This document shows positions 12,116-25,258 of a stretch of 64,000 nucleotides of DNA, piece after piece (within the stretch, counting starts at the first letter, position 1; each line of letters opens with the position of its first letter). Under the pieces are notes generated by a model. The model saw only the letters and a program-made list of their open reading frames with translations, was not told the DNA's origin and did no database searches. Made by a program: the position numbers and the translations under genes. The DNA comes from Acanthacorydalis orientalis (Eukaryota; Arthropoda; Insecta; Megaloptera; Corydalidae), in the NCBI GenBank assembly GCA_034766995.1, contig CM068314.1:37705708-37769707 (forward strand), written 5' to 3'.

Positions 12116-12967
12116 TAAAATAATAATAACATGAACTCCTATATGTGTTTAAATTTAAAATAATTGATTACTTATGGGTACGTCTAATATAAACCGTTTT
12201 ATAAGAAAAATAGTAGAAATATATAAGTTATAGATTTTTTTGAGATTTTTAGGCTTATATTTTCATCATGTTTGGTCAGTATATGGTCAGATATCGTTAA
12301 TAATACAAAGAAAAAGTTCTAAAAAAATGAAAACATTTTATTTAAATAATTAATCCCAGGAATTAACAGTACACCAAGTAAATGTATTCTTGGTATAAAT
12401 CGTTATTGGAATGTTTAATGGATGTTCATGACTCTTGGCGATAGAAATATTTAAGTGCAACATAATTCTGCATTAAAAACATAAAATAACACTACATTGT
12501 GTTATTAGGACTAAGAATAATAACTATAATTTAATAAAAAACTGACATATATAAAATACATGTCATTGGAAATACTTTGAATACTTAAACCATAGGTATT
12601 TACATTAAAAAAAATGAAACAGTTATAATTAAAACAGTAAATAACACCATTCGTTTCTTTTATGATTTATAAAGTATATGTTTTTTTTGCCAAAAAAGAT
12701 GTAAAAATACATTTATGCAGAATTTAAAAATAATCGTCTATGTATTCAACTCTAAAGTGTACTAGTTAAAAATTTGTTAAAAAAAATGAATAAAATAGGT
12801 CATGCAAAAAAGGTTATATACCCTGCAAAAAAATTTGTCATTTTAAAAAATTTACTTTTATATTTATAATCAGTACTTAGTATTCAAAAATAACTTTTTA
12901 GAAACTTATGTTTCTGTAAGAGTTTCAAGACTATTGTGTTTTTGAATGGAGCCTTAAAATGTTTCAC

Positions 12968-12969
<2 letters not shown>

Positions 12970-13002
<33 letters not shown>
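12970..13002. repeat. (TA)n microsatellite
   Basis: TA run of 33 bp. Confidence 0.95.
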
Positions 13003-13008
<6 letters not shown>

Positions 13009-13133
13009 AAATAAAAATCATTAACTATCTTTTTGTTAAAATAAAGAAATAAAAATCTGAATTAGATATTGTTCAATAGTGTACTAGTTTTGTAATTAGG
13101 TCTTTAAAATGAAAATTAATTTTATAATAGTAT

Positions 13134-13200
13134 AAAAGTCTGTATATAATAGTATAAATGTCTGTATAATAAAAGTCTGTATATAATAGTATAAATGTCT
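13134..13200. repeat. Two-copy 37-bp tandem duplication
   Basis: The unit beginning AAAAGTCTGTATATAATAGT recurs exactly 37 bp later, starting at 13171, nearly identical through ATAAATGTCT. Confidence 0.9.
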
Positions 13201-13683
13201 TTAGAATAATTTATTATTAAAAAACGATTCAGTTATTTTAACAATAGTAATAAATAACTATTGACAGATTTTCAAACTAAGAAAAGTTTTAATCCATAAA
13301 AATGTTCTTTAAACTCTATTCGTTTTTTTATCGTTAAAAAACTAATTGATATTAATTAATCATCCAGCATTTTAATTTAATTACTTTATAATCCATCTCA
13401 GTATATTTAGTAGACAATGAATAATATAATTTTTTTTCGCAAATTCTAATATTATACATCGAAAATTTCAAATAAAATTCAGATAATAATATCTTCTATT
13501 GAATATTTCAATTTTTATTTTAAATGGTATTTCATTGTGTCAGATGTACTTTTATAAGATTTCAGTAATTATTATTTACACTCAAACTCCACTTTGTAAA
13601 ATTTGCAGATATTATGTTCAGTAACTGAAGCATAGACATGACTCCGTTTCAAGCACTGTATGTTTCATTTCTGATATACAATT

Positions 13684-13728
<45 letters not shown>
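13684..13728. repeat. (TA)n microsatellite
   Basis: GTATATGTATA followed by a TA run. Confidence 0.95.
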
Positions 13729-13730
<2 letters not shown>

Positions 13731-14522
13731 GTTATAAATTCTTTTTCCATTTCTGTATAATTGTCATTACTGAAAAGCATATATTTTTTCTTTTATTTAT
13801 ATAAGTTTATAAAATAAAGATGAAATATAAACCATTCAAAGTAAATTATTTTGTAATATAATTTCGTTTGATTTTTTTTATAAGATAATAATATATATGT
13901 TCATTCTAAGAGATACTTTTTTAATAAAACAAATACTCGATATTAACTTTTAGACAGGATTTAAGTATAAGACCATGTTTAAATTTTGTTATGTTGTCTT
14001 TATACTTGTCAGTTTAACTTTTGCAATATTTTTTTTAGTAAATGTGAACAAATTCCATGTTTCATGCAATATATAGACGCCTCTATAGTATTTTCGTTTT
14101 TAACTCTTACTTTGTAACTTTCCCCACATTTTCTAGAATTATTAATAACATATTTGATTACTGGTGAACAAAGTATTTTTCTTTATTTTTCTTACGAAAA
14201 CATTATGTAATTAAATTATTTTTTCCCGGTAGGCAATAGAAATTTTCTTTGAACAAAACGCTTCCTCGTCTCAAAGTCAAAACACTTTTTTTATTTTTTC
14301 GTACCATCAATTTAATCTTAACTGCAAAATAAATCAAAATATTATACTTTAAATACAGTTAAGTGTCAAAAAAATAATAAAATGGTTCGTCTGTTCTAAT
14401 AGATTTTGAAAAAATATCAGTTTATTATTCACTGACTTAATTAATGTACAATTAAATTATTTTATGAAATAAAATCTAAAAACAATAATTGTAATTCTCC
14501 AATATTATTCGTGTTTATTAGA

Positions 14523-14523
<1 letters not shown>

Positions 14524-14602
<79 letters not shown>

Positions 14603-14603
14603 G
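14524..14603. repeat. (TA)n microsatellite, long
   Basis: TA run of about 70 bp ending in GTATATG. Confidence 0.96.
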
Positions 14604-14698
14604 AATTGTTTATTTTTTTTAAATCCTTTTTAATAACTATTAAAAATCTCAGTATAGCTAATATAGCAAATATAGATTATTTTCATGGTTTTGAAATA

Positions 14699-14722
14699 GC
14701 ACTTAAGCTTTTGCTTAAGTGC
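14699..14722. repeat. Perfect short hairpin
   Basis: GCACTTAAGC and GCTTAAGTGC form a 10-bp stem with a TTTT loop. It is not followed by the features of a known RNA. Confidence 0.8.
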
Positions 14723-16147
14723 AAAAACTTCTACAATAATAAAAAATGTGTTTATAATTATATATTAATGAAAAGAAGAATCAAGTTTCACACATTTCAC
14801 TTATTTTATTATTATATATATTTAATTAAATAATTGATTTATTCTATGAAATAATATTTTTTATTTTTGTGATTTCCTTAAGTTTATGTTCCTTACTTTT
14901 CATTTAGACTAGTGATTTTATTCGTAATCTCTACTAAGTAAAGCATTTTAAAGGACTAAAAGCGAACAGATACAATAGTAGTACGTGTCAAAAAGCTTAA
15001 AGTAATTTCACTACCCCTAACTCACTATTTTTTTATTTTATTTTTATAAACAGTGTATATAATTACGTCTGACACAAGAAACTCTCAGTGAGAATTTGAT
15101 TGCTTTTCTTGATTAGAAAATAGTCTATCGATAATCATTTTCTCAAATAAATTGAATTACGTATTTTGATACGTATTTCTACAAACAGAATAATAAGAAT
15201 TGAAGTATTCGATCAACTCTGTATAATGTGTTGTTTTGTATGTTTTATATCAGAAAACATTTCATAGACGATTGTGTATATCAGTAGTAGAAATAAAAAG
15301 TTATTTTATAACACCTGTTAGATATGGGTTCTTTCTATTGATCACGGATACTGACTTGCATGACTGGAAATAGGCATTCGAGAAAACGTGCAGTGTTCAT
15401 AAATCATGATTAAATCTTCGTTTTGTTGATGCATTTTCAACATCTTAACGTTTCTGTATAATGCTCTTAATTGAAAAGCAGTACTGAAAAGTACAGAAAC
15501 AATTACTGTAAATAATACCATTTGTATAACATATGACTGATTACTTTATAAAATATTTCATACTCTCTGATTTTACTTGTAATAAAAAGTGACAGAAGAA
15601 TGAATTAAAATAATAAATTATTATTAATGTGAATTTAATTATTTCCACTATTCTCTATATTTCATAGTAATTCATAGACTCATATAACACAATATTGATT
15701 TTATATATAGTAGTAATGAAATAAAAATCAAGTTTGTAAAAATAAACGAAATTTCGTTGTAAATGATAAATTGCAATCAATTATCATGTCTGAAGTGTAC
15801 AAAACTCTCATTGATGGAGTTTTAATTGATTTTAAAGTACTGTTATTTGTCAATGGTCGGGTTTTATTGGCTAATAAAAGGTGTTATATAGGTTCGTTTA
15901 ATTGTGAACAAGATAATAATATTTTCATTCAAATAAAATGATAGTGTGCATTAAAATGCCATTGTTATGAAAAAAATGCCATATTAGATAATTTTACAAA
16001 TTTTAAGAGTCAAGGACATCGAAATAAATATTGTTATTAATTCTATCAATTATGATTATTTGAAAGATCTTTATTTGATGAGATAATTATAATTGTTTTC
16101 TTAATTATTTTTTCAGAATTTTAAAACGATTGCAAATACGATTTTCG

Positions 16148-16149
<2 letters not shown>

Positions 16150-16205
<56 letters not shown>

Positions 16206-16230
16206 GGTAGGTAGATAGATAGATAGATAC
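16150..16230. repeat. (CT)n(TA)n(GATA)n compound microsatellite
   Basis: About 30 bp of CT, 24 bp of TA, then GGTAGGTA and four GATA units. Confidence 0.96.
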
Positions 16231-16884
16231 AGATAAATATATAAAAGTACTTTAATTGCCAGTGACTGAATGTTTCTTAATTGTATTTTTAAAGCTGATA
16301 CTAATTCAGTTTATGAATGAAGGGAAAAATTAAAATGTCAGTCAAATACATTAAATACTTAAATTCAAACTTTAAAGTTGTTTAATTTTCGAATTTATTT
16401 TTTTAAAAATTATCTTAATTTCAAAAATAGACAGTGTATTTAAAAGTTTAAAATTTATAACTAACTTACTGTTATGTAAATTGACAAATCTATTGTAATC
16501 AAGAATTAGTGATATATAAAAGAGAAAGTTATGATTTTTTTATAGATCAATATGAAATTATGTTAAACTGATAGAAAAATGACTATGCTATTTTACATTT
16601 TTTATGTCTAAAGGAATCATAACGTAGTTTAAAATTATTTACGTTAAATAATTTGTGGAGATTAGTATACATTTTTCATTGATTATTAGTTATATTTAAC
16701 AAAAAATATATTGTAATTCAAATTCATTTATATATCAGAGTATAATTCTGGATAAAAAAGAAAATATTTTGCTACAATATAGTTTTTAGTACTGTGACTA
16801 AAATTATTCTCACGATTAAATTATTCAGAAAAATGATTTTTTTGTGGAGTTTAGCAACTTTTTTACATTTTAATGCTCTGAAAA

Positions 16885-16960
16885 CGACGACATGGTCATT
16901 AAAGTGCGCAGAAACATTAATAAAAAAATATCAATTTATCAATTATTAAACAATTTTAAT
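16885..16960 (+). repeat. Dispersed repeat R, short diverged copy
   Basis: GACATGGTCATTAAAGTGCG matches GACATCGCCATCAAAATGCG of the 20.84-kb copy at 16 of 20 positions, followed by weaker AT-rich similarity. No coding capacity. Confidence 0.45.
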
Positions 16961-17129
16961 TAAAAAAATGTGATCTATTGATTGAGTAAAAATATTCGTA
17001 AAAGAAAATGAAAAAATCTTATTTTTTAAATTCTTATTATCTTTGAAATATAATATATTATCTACAGAAACATTATTTTCTTAATCGCCTGAATAATCAT
17101 TTCGTAATTATTCTTTTTTAAACAACGTT

Positions 17130-17618
17130 TTAACTCTTCCGTTTCGGTGCGGTGAATTCAACTGACCGCTAGTTTTTGTTTGCAAGTATTCTACTTTCTG
17201 ATACTCACAGAACACTGATATTCCTTGTTATCCTCTATTATTCGATGCTATCGCTAATGAATTTTTAAAAATAATGATAAAAACCGCAAATGTTGCTTTA
17301 ATTCTCTCTTTTATTTTAAAATTAACCTCAACCTTGGTACGCATGTTTTGTTCAATAAAAGTCAGTTTACTGAACGTCAAATGTTTGTTGTGAGGAAGTC
17401 GAATAATATTTTTATTTATATTTCCTTATTTTTTTGTAATAGACATGTTCTATTGATATTATTGATCGATGGTGTAAAGATTGATTTTGATGTTCAACTA
17501 ATTAAAAATCCATCTATTCCTTCATAAATAATAATTTTCATGAAAAATATTATTGGTAAATTGTGTGTACTGCACCGCCACGGAGAGTTTTAAAACAGCA
17601 CCGGGTTGAAAGAGTTAA
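17130..17618. mobile_element. Putative piggyBac-type MITE
   Basis: A 489-bp segment bounded by TTAA at 17130-17133 and 17615-17618. Inside, the left end reads CTCTTCCGTTTCGGTGCGGT and the reverse-complemented right end CTCTTTCAACCCGGTGCTGT (14 of 20 identical), an imperfect terminal inverted repeat. No transposase motif is present internally. The TTAA borders suggest piggyBac-superfamily mobilisation, but the family cannot be named and is not obviously the same as the relic at 0.9-2.0 kb. Confidence 0.55.
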
Positions 17619-18657
17619 GAATAAAATAAAAATTTTCTATGTAAAGAAAATATTATTTCAAGAATATTATTGAATGATTTATTAAATGAATATTAAATGA
17701 ATTATATTAAAAATATATTTTGTATATTTTGATACTAATAGAATAATGATTTATAAACGAAAAAGATACGAAAAATGTTAAAATATAGTAATATTTTTTT
17801 TAATTTTCACTCTTTTATCCCTAAAAATTCATTTAATATAAAACTTTTGCAATTTATATGAAAATTGTAAATGTTTTAAAATGATATTTGAATCGTGAAA
17901 TCCACATTTTATTGATGCAGTCTATTTAATTCTTGTTATACGTTCTGTTGGAATTCTATTCAGTTGAATATATTTTAACAACCTCACATTTAAAAAAGAA
18001 AAAAACTGTTCCAAAAAAAAGTATTTCTGACAAATAATTCTAATTAATTTTCTCGATAATAATATTATCAATTTTTAGGTTCTAAAAAATAATTGGATTT
18101 AATGCCATACGTTTATCGCAACAATTAATTGAAAAACATTTTAAAAATAATATTGAAAATAATTGAACTAAAATATAGATGTTACAAAAAAAAGAATTGC
18201 TTCTGTCATACATTTTTAAAATCATTCATTTATAAATAGATATGTTAAATTTAGTTTACAGATAGATGAAAGACATGGAGTCTTATTAAATCAATTAAAA
18301 AAGCTCTATTCACTTTCATAAAAAAATAATTAGTTTGTATTTTAACAGTTCTGAAAAGTAAGGTGAAAATAATTAGTTAAAAATAAATATTTCTTCGTGC
18401 ATTAAAACTAAATGAATATTAAAAGTGTGAAATTTTATTTCAGATTTTAGTTAAGTTAAACAGTAGTTTATTTTTTTTTATTTTGAAAAAATTTATATGA
18501 ATTAAAAAGGTCCATACTGTAATTCAATACTAAATAGACAGTTCATTTACAACAAAGTTCGCTTTTTATTATTATTCTGTATTCAGTTTTATTTGTTACC
18601 TTTTTCAGGTACAAGGGTCAAATATATATTTATAACCTGAATGTTAAAAACAGTTTT

Positions 18658-18659
<2 letters not shown>

Positions 18660-18708
<49 letters not shown>
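18660..18708. repeat. (TA)n microsatellite
   Basis: TA run of 41 bp then GTATATATTG. Confidence 0.96.
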
Positions 18709-19014
18709 TGTATTTGGTATTATTGTATATGTTTCCTCTTAGATTATTGTGCATATTTTCAAGAATCGATATGGTACCTTTCATTAAATTTTCCATTATA
18801 GGTAACCCCATTGGTAATCGCAACGTGTGAAAATGACAGATTTATGTTTACCAGTATTCAGAATTGAATTGCTTGCTAGTGGCTAGTATTTTCATTTGAA
18901 ACGAACATGGGAGAGTTTTTATTTTATTTGTTTAATAGTTTATGTTCACCGGAATGGACTATTTGTTGTGATATACTGAGATTAAAATTGATTACGTTAT
19001 AAACACATACACTC

Positions 19015-19049
<35 letters not shown>

Positions 19050-19073
19050 GAGAGAGAGAGAGAGATATGTATG
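19015..19073. repeat. (TA)n(GA)n microsatellite
   Basis: TA runs followed by about 16 bp of GA repeats. Confidence 0.95.
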
Positions 19074-19703
19074 TTGTATAAAAATAATAATACAGATTTG
19101 AAAAGACAAAATAATCGACGTTCAAGTAATGTATTTTCTATTTGTGTAATTCAGATATCCAGTAGATTTATAGATTCATGTATGGTAAAAAATGTTATAT
19201 TGTATTTTTTTTAAAAAAAGGAGTGCTTTAAATCATAAACCATACAAATGTCGAATAAAAATGCATTTTTGAATATTAAATAATAAATGAACTGTCAGAT
19301 ATAAAATATTAGTTCATAGTATAACATGTTTTTTTTCTGTTTATTTTTCTAAATGAGTGTGTATATAAAAAAAATGTACTCAGGTCCAGTGAAAAATCGA
19401 CCTCCGGTGTGCTATGCATTTCTATTACATAGGTCACTCTGGTGTAGTTTTCAACATGCATAGGTGTGTACAACAGCATTACATTCTATTTTTAGAAGAC
19501 CTATTGTTTCTGATTGTGCAACATACGAAGGTTAAACGACTAAAACTTGATTAAATTTCACGTGCCAAAGCAAACTTTGTTAGTTATTGGGTAGGGATGT
19601 TGATTTTATGTGCGTCATCTACTCAAGCTATTTCTCCTAAAAACAGAAGATCTCAACTAAACATTATTTATCCATGGATTGTTTTGTGTATATACACACT
19701 CAA

Positions 19704-19751
<48 letters not shown>

Positions 19752-19760
19752 GTGTGTGTA
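19704..19760. repeat. (TA)n(CGTG)TG microsatellite
   Basis: TA run of 46 bp then CGTGTGTGTA. Confidence 0.95.
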
Positions 19761-20127
19761 AATATGTGTATTTAAATAAAATATTGAATTAAGTAATTAT
19801 AGCAGAATGATTCACAATTTATTTTTTTGTGTAAAATGTCTTTAAATATTTATAAGACATATTCTGAAGTTATTATTTTGTGTTCTTGATTCATAATTTT
19901 TTATAGTTTTTTTTTAACATTTACACTAATACTCTTTCTCTGCACATTTAGTAAACCGTAAATTAATTAACTTCCTTGCTGGCGCAAAATATTTAATTAT
20001 AATACGTAAAATTTCAACTTTCTTCTCATTTTGAAGGCACACATCATAAAAGGAAAAGCTGATTGTGCAAGATAAAATGTTATTTTTAATATAGGTCTTC
20101 CTACAGAAAATTTAATGTTGTCCAAAC

Positions 20128-20131
<4 letters not shown>

Positions 20132-20175
<44 letters not shown>
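20132..20175. repeat. (TA)n microsatellite
   Basis: TA run of 35 bp, one G interruption near the end. Confidence 0.95.
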
Positions 20176-20754
20176 GTTTTTAATTTAAACTTAATTAAAT
20201 TTAATCTTGTAATGAAATTCTTAATTATGTTAATTACATATTTGTTATTTTATGGATTATTTAAGGTTGTTAGAAATTGACTATATTTATTTTTTATTAT
20301 TTATATTTATATCATAGTTTGTGAGTAAAATATACATTTCATCTTTGTAACTAGAAACTTCCTTTTCGAAGTTTTTAAAAACTTTTGTCGAATTAATTGT
20401 ATTTCAAATTTAAGTACTACTATAAAAATATTTATGTTTAAAATATATAATTGAATTTTTTTTTAAGATCGTTTATATTTATTTATTGATAAAATATTTG
20501 TATATACCGTAATTTTTAATTAACTGAAAACGTTTTTAATGCGATAGTAAAATTCTGCCTCTAAATAATTATGTGGCGAAGTCATATATTAATTATTTTT
20601 CCCATTATTTCACTGTTTATTTGACATGATAATGTTAATTTCAATATTACTGGAGAAACATAAAATTTAATATATTTTAAACATTTTATCTTGTGAATGA
20701 ACATTTTAATTCAGAGTTTAAGTCGGATGTAGATTCACGCTCACGTGATAATGA

Positions 20755-20985
20755 CATTTAGATGGCGATGGCATTTCCCTCAGAGTGTTAAAGTTAAGAA
20801 AAATATTTCTCTGTATCCATAGCCCTCTAAATAACATGACATCGCCATCAAAATGCGCATAAGGAATAATCAAAAAGTAGCAATAATCATTGATTGAACA
20901 TTTTCGATTAGAATTTTTCTTTATTTGTAAAGTGATAAAATGATTCATTTATACAAATGAATTTAGCCATAGTACCAAAAATGAA
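20755..20985 (+). repeat. Dispersed repeat R with internal inverted repeat
   Basis: The segment from about 20838 (GACATCGCCATCAAAATGCG) to AAATGAATTTAGCCATAGTA is homologous to 60326-60465: 31 of 40 positions match over the stretch starting AATAATCAAAAAG, and 24 of 29 over the stretch starting AAATGAATTTAG. The left end of the copy is inverted-repeated at 20752-20775 (CATTTAGATGGCGATGGCAT against CATTTTGATGGCGATGTCAT). No protein motif was recognised. It is likely a nonautonomous element of unknown class. Confidence 0.6.
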
Positions 20986-21088
20986 TAGTAATTAAATATA
21001 TTATCGAAAAATTGATGTTAGTTTGCACTCGTTTTAATTAATATTTTATTAAATGAAATATGCATAATAAAATAAAAAGGTTAAATCA

Positions 21089-21089
<1 letters not shown>

Positions 21090-21141
<52 letters not shown>
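21090..21141. repeat. (TA)n microsatellite
   Basis: TA run of 52 bp. Confidence 0.97.
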
Positions 21142-21143
<2 letters not shown>

Positions 21144-21499
21144 AGCAAATATGAATATATTGGTGTATATGTATTTGTATGCTTTTTTGGGTACTATGTA
21201 GATAAATATAGAACAAAATTATACAAAACACATAATATTGAATAATATAAAGCTTATTTGACAAAATGAATAATTATGAACATCATGTGTAAATTCATCA
21301 GCATGGTCAAAATGTATAAATATATTTATAGACAAAATCAATTATTCATTAAATGAAATTTATGAAATATTTATTAAAACCGTATTTAATTTGACGCTAA
21401 TGTCAAATTATATTTAATATTACAGTTTATTAAATATTCTCTTCTTTTTTAATTATACAAATAAAACATATAAACAAATACATATATAAAATAAAATTG

Positions 21500-21513
21500 T
21501 ATGTATGTATGTA

Positions 21514-21547
<34 letters not shown>

Positions 21548-21548
21548 C
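21500..21548. repeat. (GTAT)n(TA)n microsatellite
   Basis: Three GTAT units, a TA run, ACATATA and a second TA run. Confidence 0.94.
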
Positions 21549-21929
21549 AAGGAAGTATTTAAAAAACATTAAATAAATTTATATAAATAAGTATTTTTGA
21601 TCGATGAAAGCAATATTACAATTTTTAAATAACTGATTGATTGTTCAGTTTCAATATACATGTTAAATAGAACGTTCACAAATGTATCACAATTATACAA
21701 ATCGAGATTTGAATATTTATAGCTATTCAGTAATTCATATCGCTATTTACGACCAGTTCATTTAAATTATTGTTTAATGTTACATCCATATTTATATCCA
21801 AGTGAACTATTTTAAACTGTTGCAACAAAATTATTTTGCGTGCATTTTAGTTTTGACAGATAAGTACGTAATTACAAATAGAATTTTATTTACATATATT
21901 TATCGATTTATCATTCTATTTGTCTATCT

Positions 21930-21949
21930 TATATATATATATATATATA
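21930..21949. repeat. Short (TA)n tract
   Basis: TA run of 20 bp. Confidence 0.9.
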
Positions 21950-22053
21950 AGATATACATAGAATATTTGAATTTTTTTTACAAAATATTCTAAATAGTAG
22001 GTATACACATATTCTTGTAATTATTGAAAATTCAAGATAATTATAAAGATTTT

Positions 22054-22610
22054 TTAGGTTGGTAGAAAAATAATTGCGGTTTATGAATTTCAAATTCATA
22101 TACATTTTTCTATTTTTTAATTTGCTAACTGTTTTAAGTGATCCAGAACTGTTGGATGACTAATGCCTAACTTTTGTGCAAGTACTTGAATTGTTATGCA
22201 TGGTTCTGATTCAATTAACGGGTTCAATTAGTTGTTATGAACTAAAGAACGAATGCCTGCGACTTTCTTCATCTACCAAGCTCTCGTTTTTGAAACCATC
22301 ATTGCACTGTACGTTCTTTAACAGTACCCACAACAAAAGCATTATTTAGTTTACAAGAAGTTTCTTCTGCTTTACCACCCGTTTTGAATTCTTACAAAAA
22401 ATGGCTCTTTTTGCTTCTTTTCCATCTTTAATTCAATAGCCCAATTTAAATCAAAATTAATAATAAGACCAAAGTCGATATTACCATAATACAGACCAAA
22501 AAAATGCACTTTAAAATAATATTAACGTCAACACGATGAAAAATTTTCATTAAAAAAATAAGGTTAGAATTCAAAAAACAAAAACCGAAATTATTTTCCT
22601 ACCAACCTAA
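22054..22610 (-). mobile_element. Deleted mariner element (Hsmar1/cecropia-like ends)
   Basis: A 557-bp element with clear terminal inverted repeats: left TTAGGTTGGTAGAAAAATAA, right (reverse complement) TTAGGTTGGTAGGAAAATAA, continuing into TTGCGG and TTTCGG respectively. These ends resemble the well-known TTAGGTTGGTGCAAAAGTAA type of mariner termini. A TA follows the right end; the base pair before the left end is TT, so the target duplication has decayed. Only the N-terminal third of a transposase remains inside, so the element is an internal-deletion derivative. Confidence 0.88.
22110..22440 (-). pseudogene. mariner transposase N-terminal fragment
   Basis: On the minus strand, broken frames give FKTGGKAEETSCKLNNAF, GTVKERTVQ followed by a stop and WFQKRELGR, then the second helix-turn-helix VLAQKLGISHPTVLDHLKQL. 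These correspond to the paired DNA-binding domains of mariner transposases (the ERTVQRWF and LGVSQSTVSRHL blocks). Everything downstream, including all three catalytic aspartates, is deleted. At least three stops and one frameshift interrupt the remainder. Confidence 0.82.
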
Positions 22611-23703
22611 TAATTAATCTTCATCGTTTTTATATTCTGCCTATTATTTAGAATATTTTATACAAATGTTCATCATAATTATAATAATGCGTAGTAGAAA
22701 GGTAGCATTTTTTTCACAAATAGTTTATATAAAATTAGTAAGAATTTAAAATATTTATATGATAAATATGATAGAAATGAATTTATATGTTTTTTTACTG
22801 TTTAGTTGACGTTAATATTCATTTTACTTTTGTTTTATTTTCAAAAATAAAAGACAAAATGTTTTATATGTAAAAGATTACTCAAACTGAATGTGACATA
22901 ATCTTTGAAGGACAAACATCTGAATGCAATTGAACATAATGTGATTGATATTTACAAAAGTTAGAATTTATAATAAATAAAAATATGTAAAAATAAATAA
23001 AAATGGATTAAGTAGTTTATATTGAATTCCGAGGTTTAAAAGTTCTATTCACATGGAAAAATAATAGTGGATAAAATGATTATAATTATACTATTAAATA
23101 AAATGAGATCAATTTTGAATTTATACAACAAAAAATAGATGTCAGTAAATAAAACTGTCAAATATTATAGAGTAAGAAACCTTGATCTACGTTTCATCTC
23201 ATACAATTTGCTCATAAAGTTATTAAAAAGATGTTAATATTTATTTTTAATCCGTAGATTTCTAACTTTTTTAAAAATTTAATTTAATGTCCTGATCCTT
23301 TATTTATTCTCAGAATTGCATGTCTATAAGACAATGCTTTTCAGACTTTGTAAACTGAACGCACTTTTTTTTATTAAAAATATTTAATACTACCTCCTTT
23401 ATTTATTTGAAATTAAATTTATTTGCATAATTTGTGTTCTTTTAATCCACGTTCGAATTTTGAAAAAATCGATGGGATTTCCCGTCGTAATAAAGAAGGC
23501 AAATTAAGTAAATATGATTTTTTTATCAAAATATAGTTTTGTCATTGTACATGCATTCACAGTATTAATTCATTTTTCACTTCCTTACAAACGACAATCT
23601 TTCTTATCGTTTTTTTTTATAATTGATTATTTAAATTGTTTGATTATGGTTTGTACACATTTGTATGACGCAGCCACCATCCACAGAGCACTAAGGTGCA
23701 GAA

Positions 23704-23707
<4 letters not shown>

Positions 23708-23747
<40 letters not shown>

Positions 23748-23771
23748 TAATATATATATATATATATATAA
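23708..23771. repeat. (TA)n microsatellite, bipartite
   Basis: Two TA runs separated by TGTATTAA. Confidence 0.95.
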
Positions 23772-23931
23772 ATTTTTCCAAGTATTCATATTTTTAAACA
23801 AATTTAATGGGATCGTTCTATTTTATGTGATTCAACTAATTAATTATATTTGGGTATAAATTTGCCTGATTAAAATTATCTGGAACGATATTACTGAATT
23901 ATCGATTTCATAGCAGTAGTGTTCTCCTAAA

Positions 23932-23971
23932 TAATATAAAAACCAAACGTCCCTTTGGTTTCTTTATATTA
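23932..23971. repeat. Imperfect hairpin, 16-18 bp arms
   Basis: TAATATAAAAACCAAA pairs with TTTGGTTTCTTTATATTA around a CGTCCC loop, with a two-base bulge. Confidence 0.75.
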
Positions 23972-25191
23972 TATGGCCCTCCAGGGTACAACATCTCTCC
24001 GTCCTTCTTCAGAACCACTACTATAATATTTATCGATTCAAAAACACTCCAATTGAAAATTGTTTTTGTTTCAGAATGAAGGTAAAAATACTGTAGACAG
24101 TCTATGGAATAAATAAAAGAGAAAAAAGTTATTTTCATAAAAGATAGTGGATTATGAGAATGAGTACTGTATGAATTATTAAAAAAGATGTTTGTTACTT
24201 CCATTTAAATAATTTGCTCTTAATTGTAATACTTTCAATAATTTTTATTTTTTTTTAGTAAACCTTATACGTATTAAAGTTATTAATTTTACATAAATAT
24301 TAACTTGAAAAAGCATTTTAAGAATATTTACTACATCTTTATTACATCTGCTTATATTTTTTTTGTTTGAATACATATCTGCTATTTATTATTCCGTTTA
24401 ATTTTTATTCTGGTTGGATTGATTTTACTGTATTCAAGTTTTATTGGATTTCTCCTTTTTATTGAAAATAAAATCAAGCTGAATTAAAACAATATCGTGT
24501 ATACAATATATTTCTGCAAACGTCAGTACTGCATAACATGAATACATGATAACGTGAATAAAGTACGAGTATTTTTTGTATCGAACTGATTTTATTAAAA
24601 TAATATACTGGATCTTTTATTTTATACAGATACGTATTTGTAGTAATTCAATAACAATTATTTAAAGGGTTTTGTTGCGGTATTGTGGATTAATATTCCA
24701 TATTTTAAAAATTCATTCAATGAAATTAGTTTTTTTATGACAGTTATCCTGTATCCAAATAATAATAAATTTATGTACTAATATAATTCTAAGATAATTA
24801 ATTATTTTCTATCAGACTGCGCCGTAAAAGTGGCAACATAAATATGCCTTGAAATTGGAGGTTACTATACTTAAATATGATAGAAATACATGGCGAAATT
24901 TCTACTACTTGCTTATAATATCAGATACTTTTTATAATAAATCAAATAATATATCATCTATTATTTTCTTTTACAAGTGTAAATTTATTTTATAGTGAAA
25001 ATATCGCCGACTTTTTGATGGATGTACTCAAAAATACTCTCAATTGCTAGTAGATAAAAAGATGATAGTGACTGAATTGAAAAATATAGTGATTTAGTAT
25101 GTTATTTCTTAAAACTGCTTTTATCAAAAAAATATGAGATCTTAATTTACCTACTATTCTCAAAATGCTATCAAAATTCTTTGTTTTATAA

Positions 25192-25198
25192 TGTATGT

Positions 25199-25258
<60 letters not shown>
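25192..25258. repeat. (TA)n(TG)n microsatellite
   Basis: GTATGTATACATACA leads into 40 bp of TA, then eight TG units. Confidence 0.96.

Larger units (their letters stand above)
12116..17129. other. AT-rich intergenic DNA without genes
   Basis: Holds microsatellites, a 37-bp tandem duplication at 13.13 kb, a 10-bp-arm hairpin at 14.70 kb and a dispersed-repeat copy at 16.88 kb. The 75-codon frame at 14606-14833 looks like AT-rich noise. Confidence 0.65.
17619..20700. other. AT-rich DNA, no gene recognised
   Basis: Contains four microsatellites. A less AT-rich stretch at 19380-19660 (see findings) has no frame or motif I can assign. Confidence 0.6.
21142..22053. other. AT-rich DNA, no gene
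   Basis: Two short TA tracts and a hairpin (TAATTTGAC and GTCAAATTA around 21388-21410). Nothing else recognised. Confidence 0.6.

Noticed and set aside
23908..24204. 98-codon minus-strand frame with a KKDGEMLYPGGPYNIKK stretch
   Set aside because: It overlaps a hairpin, and both strands look equally coding-like at the PGGP/GPPG patch; no family recognised.
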